The notes beneath the pieces were generated by a model, which ran no database searches, was not told the origin of the DNA, and worked only from the letters and a program-made list of their open reading frames with translations. A stretch of 64,000 nt of DNA from Fallopia convolvulus (Eukaryota > Streptophyta > Magnoliopsida > Caryophyllales > Polygonaceae), in assembly GCA_964016875.1 (NCBI GenBank), contig OZ024718.1, positions 563,001 through 627,000 of the forward strand. Reading direction: 5' to 3'. The translations under genes were made by a program, and so were the position numbers. Below, one piece after another: positions 33,200 through 45,012 of this stretch (the stretch's first letter is position 1; each line of letters begins with the position of its first letter).

Positions 33200-36100
33200 A
33201 TGGATTCGGAGTCTCCTCGCCAGCGGATTCCGATCAGGTTATCTTTTTAGATTCCTTTTTATTTTTCTGCAAATCTCCCTCTCTGTTTGTTTGTTTATCT
33301 TGAGTTGAGTTTCGGGGGTCTCGAGATTGTATGTTGTGTAATGCTCATATATAAGTGCTTTCCCTAGAACGTTGTATGGATTTGACCGACTCCACTGGGG
33401 GTTTATATGAGAATTAAATCCTAAATGTCAGTTTTGCTTATTGAAAAATAATCAAACCCTAATTCCTTACGATTGATCACAAGTGGTAAACCCACAAAAT
33501 AAAATATTGCTCATTGTAGTCGTTTGTTTTCTTGTGTTCACCAGATAGAAACTTCGGCTCCACGTACTGTTCCACCTTATAAGTCTCAAGCACCTCTTTT
33601 TCGAAGTTGGTTTTATATTTCTAAATTGTATTTTTCTACTGTCAACTTTAATATTAGCATCTAAGATTATTTCATCTCATGTGTTCTTCAGAACCACACA
33701 TTCTAGAAGACATTGATCAATTCCATGATGAATTAGCAAAGTTTATATCTTTAGTAGAACGTCGTAGTAAGGTATAGATCTAGTCTTTTATAAGAGAAGA
33801 GTTTGTTTTATATTGCATTTTACTTTGGTATCCTCAACTTAAATTATTTCTCACTTCAGGGTCCTATCGCTCGTCCAATAAGAAAGAGAGATGCACGAAG
33901 ACCAATGGCTGCGCCAAGAGATCCACCACATCTGGGTTTTAGCAACTTGACTCTGGTAAAGTATTAGACATTGTTTTGAAGCTAAGCGATGAATGTACTT
34001 TGTGCTTCTTTTTTTCTTTGTTGCTATACAACTCACATGTTCTAACCCTAAACCGTACTCTAGTCTCTCTCTTTGGCTCTAACGAATCTCTCAATTTTCA
34101 GAAGGGACAGCCAGTCTATATATTATTTGAATTTGCACCCGGATATTATCTATTTATAGCCCGTGACATCGATGATTTTGAGAGGGACCTTGAATTAGCT
34201 GAGAGGTACATCAACCGATTTGATGAGCTCTTGGTGCCCATTACACCTCAACCTTTTGCTTACCCCCTGGTCAAAATGGATGCACTATCGAAATGTAAGT
34301 TTTTGCTTGTTTAATTATTGAAATTTAGCAGTCATTTTCATAAATAAAATTGGTGTTATATGTGTGTCTTTTAATGGGAGTGTATTTTGTTTGCAGCAAT
34401 TCTGACCGAGTGATTGGAAAACTTCCTGATTTCAAAACTTCCAGAAATAATCGTTGGCGAAACTAGTTTTTCCCTTGTAGCTATGGATTCTATTTTGCAA
34501 ACCGAAATAGCAAGAAGAACCAAAATTCATTGCCAAGGTGGTCATTTTTACACGAATGTTATTCGTGGTATACGGATGAACATTGACAAATTGATCGGCG
34601 TCAAGGTTTGTGTTTCTTTCTTTATTCGTCATTGTGAATAATTTTTCATCTTAATCTGATTTTTTTTCCTGCAGTCTGATGACTTGAAAAAAGTGCAATT
34701 GAATCTGGCGCGTTTTTACAGCAGGCAAAGGTCTAGCTCAATGTATGAATAAAATTCCATGGCAGCTTCATCCTCTTCCTTTCCTGGAGTTGTGGTCGTG
34801 CCACATAGATTTGAAGCTGTTTTTATCTCTAAGGGTAAGGAAGAGGATGTCCTCTATACTAAAAGTTTGATACCCAGTAAAGCTCTCCATGACGAGGAAT
34901 TAGTCTCTTTTCAGGTCAGTCAATTTTGATATGTTCTTTATTTTGCTCTTAATTAGTTATTTAATTCGTGGATACGATTATGGATAAAATGCTCTTTTAA
35001 TCTTAAACCGTTCAAGACCAACTCATATTGAAAATGCTACAAATTCGTTCTCCCATCTCTAAGCCGTTTAAAAAGCTGATAATTTGACACCATGATGTTG
35101 GTTTGGGATGTTCCAAAATTAGTGTTCTAAGTCTGTGCTTGATAAATAAATCTATTTTGTTGCTTTGTGGTTGTAGTTTTAGCTTCTGAAATGTAACAAG
35201 TTTCTTTTACTAAAATCAAGTTTGCGTTTCCAACACAACTTCAATTAGCATTTATTTCTTTGTAATCTTCCTATTTGAGATGAATTTGAATAGAGACATC
35301 TAATTTGGATCAACATCAACAATACTCTTATTATATATAATGGAATTTGGCAAATTAATCATATAAGCCATGGTTATTGTGCTAATTAAATAATAAAAGA
35401 TAAAATTACTGCAAGAAACAATTAAACATTTGGTTATCTAGGAAGACAAATCAGAAATAAACATGTTTGAGTTAAATCTCCGAATCGACTTCTAATTTTT
35501 TTTATACTTGCAATCCATTCAACAATAGGATAGCAGTTTGTCCTTTTTTAATTATGCTTGATACTCGTTATACACATTGTTGTAGTAGTTTGTGTTGATA
35601 TTCCTAATTGCATCAGTATTCTCTTTACAGAATGATGATGGAATTGAAGCCGAGTACAGAGTATGGAATCCGGTCATATCGAAGTTGGCTTTTGCAATCC
35701 TGAGTGGTGTTAACAATATATGGATTGTAAGAATATGGATTGCATTTAATTTATGAAATTTATTATTTTACACTCCGTATAATATTGTTGTACATTGAAA
35801 AAATATATTTCATATCTTTCAGAAACCCGGTTCTCATGTTTTATGTCTTGGAGATGTATCTGGAACCACAGTCTCACATTTGTGTGATGTTGTTGGCCAT
35901 GTGAGTGATTAGTTTGTTCTTGATTATTTATGTCTTGCCTAGATATGTAGTATATTCTAGTACAGTTTTTGATAAATATGTTACATTTGCATGAAGGTTT
36001 GGTCTATGCAGTAGGATTCTCTGAAGATGTTGTAAACATTGTTGAGAAGAGGCCAAATGTTATTCCAATTATTGATCAAATTGGTTTTACATATAGATAC

Positions 36101-37005
36101 AATGTGGTTATCGGCATGGTGGATGTAATGGTGGCGGAGGCGTCATATTCTCATGAGGTTCTGTTTTTTCCTCCCCCTTAATATGAAGTTTAATCTTCTG
36201 TTTTCTATCTAATTGTAAGATGTTGGTCTTACATCTTATTCTTGTGTTCAGTTTCTTGTTAAATGCTTTCTAACAATATCTCCGAAATGCGGGATCATGT
36301 TTTGATTATAAATTGCTTGATATTGTTTTATTATTTTTAAACATATAGTTCATTATTCCATTTTTTGTTTTGATAATTGTATCATCTTCACATAATAAGT
36401 AGTTTCGAATTCCCATTCAAGACTTAATGGGAGATGTGAATATTGAATCCATGGTTTTGTATTTTCAAATCGTATACTAGTTGGATTTTTTGTATACATT
36501 TGGAACTTTGATTTGAAGATTGATGCATTTGTGATTTTTCACAATTTGAGTGTTTACTATTTGCATTCTACTCGTGATTTATTTTTTTCACTTGTTTCTT
36601 ACAATGCCTTTTTGGTTTAGGTTGTTTATTATTCTGTTATTATTGTCTTAATGCTTTGTTTTCTTACACAATAATTGTGATTTTGGTTTTGTATTTATTA
36701 GGTGACTAGTGTAGCAGTAAATGCTTTACACTATCTTAAAGCGGATGGACATTACATTATTTTCACACAGGTTTCTATTTCTTTTGATATTTTGATTGTT
36801 GTAATATTTGCAAAATATTGTCATTTGAGTTTTATTATTTAAGCTAATTTGTGTGAATTACAGGTATCCATCTAGCCAAGGTGAGACTTTGTTTACTTCT
36901 GAAGGCAGAGATCGACAGAGGGCATTCAAGCCAATGCAACTAGTCATTCTGAATGAGAGAGATCTTACTTATGCTATTGTTTGGGGTTTCTGCATGCCTG
37001 AGTGA
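33200..37005 (+). pseudogene. Chimeric NOP56-like / fibrillarin-like locus, disabled
   Basis: NOP56 and fibrillarin are partner proteins of box C/D snoRNPs, which 2'-O-methylate rRNA. Likely exons: 33200-33237, 33692-33771, 33860-33955, 34102-34294, 34397-34605, 34675-34914, 35631-35726, 35823-35900, 35993-36157, 36702-36770, 36864-37005; a further early exon near 33545 is possible. Exons 4-6 give a NOP56 N-terminal domain (VYILFEFAPGYYLF, LPEIIVGETSFSLVAMDS, KIHCQGGHFYTNVIRGIRMN). In exon 6 the NOP56 frame stops (TAA 34750) and seven bases later, in frame, MAASSSSFPGVVVVPHRFEA starts a fibrillarin core without Gly/Arg region. It continues with YRVWNPVISKLA, GSHVLCLGDVSGTTVSH (SAM site), GLVYAVGFS, NVIPIID and GMVDVM. 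Lesions: TGA at 34411, lost acceptor before 35993, frameshift at the last junction. Confidence 0.8.
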
Positions 37006-38559
37006 ACTAATTTTAAAGGCAGGTTAGTCAACAAACGAAAGAAAGAAACACACTTGCTAATTTATTTGTATAATTTGTAAGCTTTTTTTTACATGTTTTA
37101 GAAATTTCCGATGCAGATTTCAAAGGATGGTGGATTGTCTCATCTTGTCGTTTTGAAGCAGTGTTGCAACAAGGATGGTTTTCAGTTCATGTCCTTACTA
37201 CTTTGGTTTGTGAATTAAATATTAGAATTAGGTAGAGCTCGACAAATCTAAGATGCAATATTCAGTACAAACTAACATACTACTATCTTGACTATTTTGT
37301 GTTATCAACAACTTGAAGCTGCAAATCAGCAAGGTTGCATAATGAATTGATCTTGATATGTGATAATGTGATTGTGTTATGTGATGCTTTAGTTTCTTCA
37401 ATGTTATGTTTATGCTCTAAATAATGGAAGTAGTGGTTTGGAATGTGTTATTTGATGGGATTTTGGTAGTATGTTAAAAATAAGTTATGTTTGGTTTTCT
37501 CCATGTTCTATGGTTTTAGATATAGTTAAAGAATGAGATCCAACAGAAGCGAGCTTCAAATTAGGTTTTGATTATTCAAGAGTCAAGCTGTTGTGGTAAA
37601 GAGGAAGAATAATTTGTCTTTACGCTTTTGAATTTATTTTAATACAGAAGACTATACATTATCATAACAAATTAACAATGAATTCAAGTGTTTGTGGATC
37701 ATTATCAATATTAGCTGTGGAAACAATTGGATTAAGTCAAGTATTAATTGTAGCCAAAGCATTTAGAAATTAACAAATGGGAAATAGAATGTAAGAACTC
37801 TATGGGATCCAAATTTAAGAATATAATGAATGGAATTTTAAAATATCTTTGCTATATTTGTAAAAATAAATAGGATTTATTATTTTCTGTGAGCTTCATA
37901 GAATCATATATAGTTTAGAGTTTTCCAAATTTAAGAATCTAATGAATGGAATTTCATAATACTTGGTCAAGGCTTCATTCAAAGTATAGCCGTATAGCCA
38001 TGGCTGTCAAATATATTAATTATATTAGTACTATACAAGTGGAGATGACTTTTTGAAAATGTGTACATAGAAACCAAAATTGTAATTATTCCTTTGGAAA
38101 ATTTACCACCAAATCTGAAGTTATTTGATGGATCAAATGAGCACCACACACACAATTGGCCTTGAAAAACAATGTCCAACATGGCTTTATACTTCATAAA
38201 AGAAAATGCCATTATAAGAATATATTCACTTGTTCAATAACACACTAGGCTATTTATTTATCCTCCTATGTTTTTTGCATCAAAAGAAAGAAAGACCCTT
38301 CTTGATTCACATGAACAACAGACGAAGAAAACATAATAAGCATGATTGATGAAAATAAAAACTGAGTATCACAAATGAACATTTTCCTCCTTCGGGTACA
38401 AGCATATCCACTGAATTTATAGAGAAAACAGACTATTTGATGATAGAAATGTATAAACACACATATTTTCATCCTTTCATTGTCCAGCACCATTAAGCCA
38501 CCCGGAATCGAGCAAATTCCCCTTGTTAATCTCCACTGATTTAGGACAAACAGATAAAA
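37006..38559. other. Flank of the fibrillarin-like locus and YKT6 3' UTR region
   Basis: 37220-37560 is repeated in inverted form at 31900-32290. From about 38240 to 38559 the sequence is probably the YKT6 3' UTR (minus strand). 37600-38240 is AT-rich without a supported gene. Confidence 0.5.
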
Positions 38560-41500
38560 TTATAATATGGTACAGCAAGAATTGGTCTTTTTAGCCTGCT
38601 TGTAGAACATCTGTAAGAAAAAGAAGAAGAAATCATACTATGTTAGTTAATACATCATTAGAATTCTCTTCATTTAACGCTGATAAAGGGCGGACACAGG
38701 AGACCCAGTCAGAAGGGGGAGAACAAATCACATAAAAGTGGAGCTCATATTCATGTTCAGATCTTGGATAAGCATGCTATTTATGACTGACTCAAAATAG
38801 TTAATTTTTCCAGACTGCTAACAAATACAACAACAATAACAACATTGACCTAGTAAGGTCCGCTACAGCGGAATTTGGAGGGTCAAGATGGGGGTACCCC
38901 TGCCCAAGGGAAGGGGGTACACGCCAATAGACCGTACTCATGTTTCAGATCTTGGATAAGCATGCTATTTATGACTGACTCAAAATGGTTAATTTTTCTG
39001 GATTGGCAACAAATGAGTTAAAATTTGATCAATAGTTGTGTACTAAGTTCTAACCACTGAATCTGAAATTGTGTGGCCGGGATGACTATAATTGAAGTTA
39101 TCCATGTTGGCAACATTTAAGCAAACAGGACATAAAGACGCAAACACTTGTGAAAGCAAAACTTTTCACAATCACATGGTAAACCGGATGCTGCTTCTAT
39201 GAGATCACTAAATAAGCTATAATGAAGAACAAATCACAGAGATTAACTAAGTACACAGGCAAGCAGGCATGTAGATGTACCTGTGATGCAGTACTAAGGT
39301 CTGAACTTTTCTCAACCAGGCTATCCAGCCTTTCACCACGTTCGAGTACACTGTCAATGGTTTTATGCTGCAAACAATAAATTTCATAAAGTCAGAAGAG
39401 TCCCAGAACCAAGGAAATTCAAGTACTAAAATTAACAAGAGAAAATTACTATAGGTGCCTCTATGTATGGAAAACACATCACAACACTCCATTAAGCATA
39501 TTATTATAGTATTCGTTACCAGTTACCACATATTAAGAACAAACTGGAACCAAATGCCTCACCCTATTGGTCCAAATTCCATAGTTAAGCATGCAAAATT
39601 ATCGTATTTCACTCTTTTAGTTCACACATAATCACAATATAGAATGAGGATACTCTAGTGCACCAATCCTAGAAAGCATACTGGCAATTACTAGTTAACC
39701 TAAATAGCAGTTTGCCATCAATATTAAAAAATGTACAAAATTCCAAGTGCATAAAAGGAGAAGCTTACAAGAATAATCTTGGTTTCATCCAGTTCCCTTT
39801 GGATTTTTAGCAGCTTATCAGCTTCTGCAGGGTCCTGGAAAATAAATATGAAAATTCATTTAACTCAAAAGCACCAACAGACAAACACACGAATTGAGAA
39901 AATTTGCTAGCTTCTCTATTGTAATACATCTGAGATGATGAGAATGTTGGAATACCTGATACTTGGCTAGTGCTTCATTCAAGTATGGCCATGGTTGAGC
40001 AGCATCATCTGTGTTGATAGTCCTCCATGATTCACCAAACTTCTTCTGGTACTCATCTAACAACTGAGAATGCTCTTTATTTTAAGCCAATATGTATTAC
40101 CAAGTAGACAAAAGGTGTGACGTAATCGAGTAAATTCTTAAAGAGATGGTAAAGAGGGAAGAAGAGTCCTGTAGTGCTTAGAATTCAAGTGCAATTGTTG
40201 AGAAGCATCTTAACCAGGATATGCAAACAAGAGAAAACTAGAAAAGCCAATGTCTAGTGGACACTATCTTGCAAATAATTGTTTAAATAAACGGAACTAC
40301 TAAATAATCCAGATATAATGGAAGCATAAGTTCATTTAGAGAAACTGCATTTTAAGATGTACTGTTAGTGGGCTGCAGGCATGCAACAACTTTATTTCTT
40401 CTATCTTCAACATGTAGATTCTATTGTAAGGCCAAGTTGTATTATGGGAGCAGCCCATGTAGTGAGGAGTCGTAAGGCAAAGCTCAAATTGGACAATCCA
40501 CTAAAACACAAAACATTCTATCCCTAAAGATGGTGTCTTATAGTATACTCATGTAGTTTTCAAACTTTAAAAATGTTGACCTCGAACTTTATATGTTAAC
40601 AAATGAAGAATTGAAGATCCTAGGCATCACCAAGTATATGCGTGGTGCACAAATGTTATCAATCACTTAGATCGGTGATAACTTATACACCTGGTCAATT
40701 AGGATTTAGGACTAAGCAAGGAAAGCCTCTACTCTCTAGTTTACTCGTGAGTCATGAAGATGAATTAAGAGAAACTAAAACAGCTGTTATCATTAATCTG
40801 TTATCGACTAATTGTGAAGACTGTGAAGATGTAGGAGCCAGCATGGAAGGTGATTAGGTGAATCTTTGCAATTAATAAGTAAAATATGTAGATAGATCAA
40901 CAATGCAACTTTTAAGTCATTTGTTATATAGTACCACCCCTCGAACAAGAATATGGAAGCTTAAAATAAACTGAAGGATAGAGGGCTCATGTGCAAATAC
41001 AAATAAAATTTCAAGCAACATCTTCAGTGGCAATAGAGCAGAAGAAAATTCAAGTGCAGGCTGATCTAACTATCACTATAAACCTTTTCATGTAGGGTTT
41101 TAATCTTGATCAGCAATGATTCCCATTCAACATGAAAGGGGATGATTACAAAAGAGAATGCACAGATGAAAGGCCAACTTTGGGTTGAAGGATAGAATTC
41201 AGCACAGTAAAATGGAAATAAATTGAAGAAGAATCATTTTCATAATGCCAATTATCCACCAGGTATTGCCAGCACTTCTAAATTTTAGCACAAGGATAAA
41301 TATATTAAGCAACCAAACTAGTGGCACAAAAAGGAGACTCATGCAACCTAGGCAAAAAATTTAAATGGTATATGCATGAACACAAAAAATATCTGAGATT
41401 GATGACCTGGTTCAGAAGTGAAAATGCGCTACGAACTGGGTAATGGTCATCCATAAATCCAAGTGCACATAGACCTCCTCTGTTGTAAGCATGCACCTTG

Positions 41501-42062
41501 TATTCTGTCCACAAATAGAAGACAAACATCAATTCATCCTCTTTAGTAGCTACGCATGTCTTAAAGCTCACCAACCAATTCTCTATATCACCATCCTCGT
41601 GACAAATTAAGCTTGCAAACAGAGAACTGAGCAAAAGAGCTAGATAGCAACTTTTTGTGCCGAAGGGTTCCCCAATTCCCACAAACCTAAATCCATATAA
41701 ACTAATACAGAACTACTATATTACCCCTCTATAAATTCAAAAGCAAAAACCTTTGAAAATTATTGCTCCAGCCTCCAGCAAATTGAATTGACTAAATTCA
41801 CAACCATGATCGGCAGAGATGATCATGAAATCGACAAAAAAGGAGCGCAGACAAACGGAATACCTGAGTGCTGGACGGATTGGCGTTGACCAGGAGGAGT
41901 GCGTTTGGCGACGGTGCGAGAAACGAAGACGATAAACTCCTTAACGCTGGATCTCTGGAAGTAGCCAAAATGGCTGACATCGGAGGCGTTTGCGAGAATC
42001 ACAGGATCTTCTTGATCGCTGGAAGCGTTCAATTTCAGGATTAAAAGCGCCGTGATCTTCAT
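38560..42062 (-). CDS. YKT61: YKT6-type R-SNARE (VAMP-like protein YKT61)
   Basis: Longin-type R-SNARE acting in ER-Golgi, vacuolar and autophagic membrane fusion, attached by lipid rather than a membrane helix. Six exons, minus strand: 42062-41864, 41504-41407, 40063-39956, 39834-39769, 39367-39281, 38610-38560; 609 nt in all, 202 residues. The longin domain contains NASDVSHFGYFQRSSVKEF and YKVHAYNRGGLCALGFMDDH. The SNARE motif spans DPAEADKLLKIQRELDETK to LDSLVEKSSDLS, with the central Arg in IQRELDE. The C-terminus NSCCTIL carries the prenylated and palmitoylated Cys pair. Length and sequence are close to Arabidopsis YKT61 from memory. I see no defect. Confidence 0.95.
38751..39013. repeat. 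Intronic direct repeat flanking a GGGGTACCCC-bearing insert
   Basis: In the last intron of YKT6, about 75 bp (CAGATCTTGGATAAGCATGC and following) occur at 38751-38827 and again at 38939-39013. They enclose about 111 bp that begin with an (AAC)n-rich tract and contain GGTCAAGATGGGGGTACCCC. The insert resembles part of a plant SINE body, but the flanks are too long for a target duplication. Confidence 0.6.
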
Positions 42063-42809
42063 CTTCAATCCCCCTTTTTCTTCTTCGCCCCAAACCCTAG
42101 ACCAAATAAATGCAACTCAAATCAAATGTGGAGGGATTTGATTTGATTTGCTATTGCGATGGTTCGAATTCCCTCCCCGTCTGAATATGTCTTCAATCGA
42201 GATGTAAAGAGGACGAAAAGGGAAACCTGGATGAGAAAGATAGAGAGAAAAAGGGATCTGATGCTGTTCAACAGAAATGGGGGACGATTGTGGAGTGGCC
42301 ACCGAATCAACGATGTTACGCAAACCCCAAATCTCAAGTGTCGGCCGGTTAGAGAATATATTATAATTTAAAACATTATATTATAATTTTAAAACATTAT
42401 TATAATTAGTAGAAATTTAAAACATTATTATATTTTATTTATTTATTATTATGCTTAGATAATAATATATTATGATTTTCCGATGGGTATCTATAAATTT
42501 TAAGAAGATAAATAAGGTGAAATACTATATGGTTTCTGATGAGGGTGATAATAATTTATAATTTTGTTAACTACAAAAACTACTTTTTAATGCAAAATGA
42601 TAATTGGGTCTCTTGACAAGTTGACATGTATAGTGTTTCATTTATCTACCCTAAAACATTATAAATTAGAAACCAAGTCTGTGTAAAAATTTGCGCCACG
42701 TGGCATACCTTGAATAAAATAATGATTTTTTTTTTTCAACTTAAAAAACTAAATAATAATTCTAAAAAGTCCCCTTCATATCTATTACTAATAACTAATC
42801 TATAATCTA
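42063..42809. other. YKT6 leader and promoter region
   Basis: The first ~280 bp upstream of the YKT6 start probably hold its leader and promoter. The overlapping short ORFs on both strands show no family resemblance. From 42350 on the DNA is AT-rich. Confidence 0.45.
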
Positions 42810-43690
42810 TCTATAACTATATATTAAAGTTGTACCTTTTCGAGTCACCAGAACGATTTTGGCCCCACCTCATATTTAAAAATTAATTTTTATTTCTATT
42901 ATAACTTATTTCTATTAAATTCTTTTTTAAATATTTAAATTTATCTCTAACATCAAACAAATATCTATTTAGTATAATAATGACTTTTGAAAACTTTCTT
43001 ATACAAGTATTTAAAATTAAAGAGAAAATATTTTAAAATAAATATAAATTTTTTAGCATATATCTTTTGACGTTTTATTTATATATATATATATTGATTT
43101 TCTTTTATAATAAAAAATTAATGATAAATATTTATAATGTTTAAAATTAATCAAAATAGATAATAAAATATTTAATAGATATATTGAAATATTTGATAAT
43201 CTCTAAATTTACGTACATGGAAACTAATAAAATATGAATAATACAATATTTAATCTTATCTAATCTTTACTTTATTGAACCCCAAAATGAGTTTCATATT
43301 AAATTAAATTAATTAAATTCTAAATATTTTGTATAATTAAATTATCTTTATCTTTTATATTTTTTTATTTCTTATTTATTAAGTTAACTTTTATTTTTAA
43401 AATTCTTATATCTTCCATATTTAAATATATAAATTTTTTTATTCATTTTTTTAATTACATATCTATGAAATATTATCAAGGAAAAAGATAAATGTAATTA
43501 TTTTATTTTAATAATATCATTCTCAACATTAAATTTCACCATTTATATTCCCTAAAAAAATTATACATTATCCGAGCAATAAAATTTCTTATATTAAAGT
43601 TTAGATTATATTTTTATTTATTAATATCCTATTTATAATGTCTATAAAATACTGAATCGTAATCGTACATGGTACGACGGGTACAACTAG
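42810..43690 (+). mobile_element. Non-autonomous Helitron
   Basis: The 5' end TCTATAACTATATATTAAAG is preceded by A. The 3' end is CTAG followed by T, and a hairpin (CGTAC-ATG-GTACG) lies about ten bases before it. TC start, CTAG end, subterminal hairpin, and insertion between A and T without duplication are the defining features of plant Helitrons. At 881 bp it carries no RepHel gene. Confidence 0.88.
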
Positions 43691-44341
43691 TTAATGTAGA
43701 AATTGTTACAAAGACTAATAAGATATTATATTGTTACAAAAGAATACGATGTGCTAGAATTTTGAAATTGATGGTTAAAGTATATAGTATTGAGATGTTA
43801 TATTTTTCCTCAACGATGGTTCACAGACTCGTTTTGTTGTTAAATTTCGAATTCGTGAACTAATCACGTAAAAAATACATATTAGGTAAATAAGGTTGGG
43901 TCGACCGACTCGACCCACCCTATGTGAGACTTCATTGCTATATTTTATTGAATAAAAATATCATATATTTTACTTTTAAATTATCATGTTACATATATAT
44001 ATTTTAATAAGAAAAAATTTTCGATATAATTATTGTTAAATCAAAAAGTCTAAGCAAATCAACAACTAAACAAGCAAGCAAGATTGCAAGAATGTACCAA
44101 CACAACAATTCTAGATACACTTTTTTCCATTGCAAACTTACTTATAATTATTAGGGAAATTTCATGAAGAACATCTCTAAAATGCATGTTTTCTTTTGTT
44201 CTTCTCTTGCAAGTTCGAATAGTAAGTTTCTTCTTGTCAATTATCAAACTATTTCTATAACATTTTTTTTACAACTTACAACATTTTATGTAGATGATAG
44301 ATGATACATTATCGTCTCAAAGCTACTCTATATTACTAATG
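43691..44341. other. Gene-free AT-rich stretch
   Basis: No supported gene. A short GGGTCGACCGACTCGACCCACCC-type palindrome-like segment near 43896-43920 is the only GC-rich word. Confidence 0.4.
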
Positions 44342-44350
44342 TTTTTTTAA

Positions 44351-44842
44351 AGGAAAATTCTTTTGGTGTCCCTAAATTTTTGTCTTTTGATACTCAAGAA
44401 AAAAACTTATTCCTTTTGATGCACCTAAGGTTTTGACTTTTCCCGTTGACGCCCCTCTTCGGTTCAAATTAGCCAATTTCAAGCTTACTACTATGTTCAT
44501 CACCCTTAAATTAGTAGGATTTGACTATTAAAACATCAAAATTCATAATCAAACCACATCAATTTGAATTTTTAAACACTTTTGTAAACAACCCCTTAAA
44601 ATAGAGGATTGTTTAAAAATTCAAATTGATGTAGTTTGGTTATGAATTTAAGTGCTTTAAGAGTTGAATCCTACTAATTTAATGGTGATAAACATAATGG
44701 TAAGCTTGAAATTAGTTAATTTGAACTGGAGAGGGGTATCAATGGAAAAAACCAAAACTTCAGTGGTACTAAAATAAATAAGTTTTTTTCTTGGACATCA
44801 CAAGAAAAAGGCAAAACATGAGGCACACTAAAAGAAATTTTC
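44351..44842. mobile_element. Long-TIR MITE, Mutator-like, forming a giant hairpin
   Basis: The left end starts AGGAAAATTCTTTTGGTGTC and the right end is its imperfect complement. The two arms pair along about 230 bp (for example CAATTTCAAGCTTACTA at left against TAGTAAGCTTGAAATTAG-type at right). It is flanked by 9-bp TTTTTTTAA duplications (44342-44350, 44843-44851), the length typical of Mutator-like elements. It lies about 170 bp upstream of the NAC alpha start codon. Confidence 0.87.
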
Positions 44843-45012
44843 TTTTTTTAATTTCACCATTAAAAGACCTTCCTACCAAAAATAAGACCAAACAAATTAA
44901 CCGCGACTATAAAGGGAAGCCCTGTGCTCTCGTCGCCTCCATTTTCGGTGTTCTAGGGTTTTTTCAGCTTCTCTTCCAACTCTCTACGCTCCAGTAAACA
45001 AACACAGCAGCC

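Noticed and set aside
40642..40857. 71-codon plus-strand frame in YKT6 intron 2
   Set aside because: It lies within an intron, without homology or splice context.
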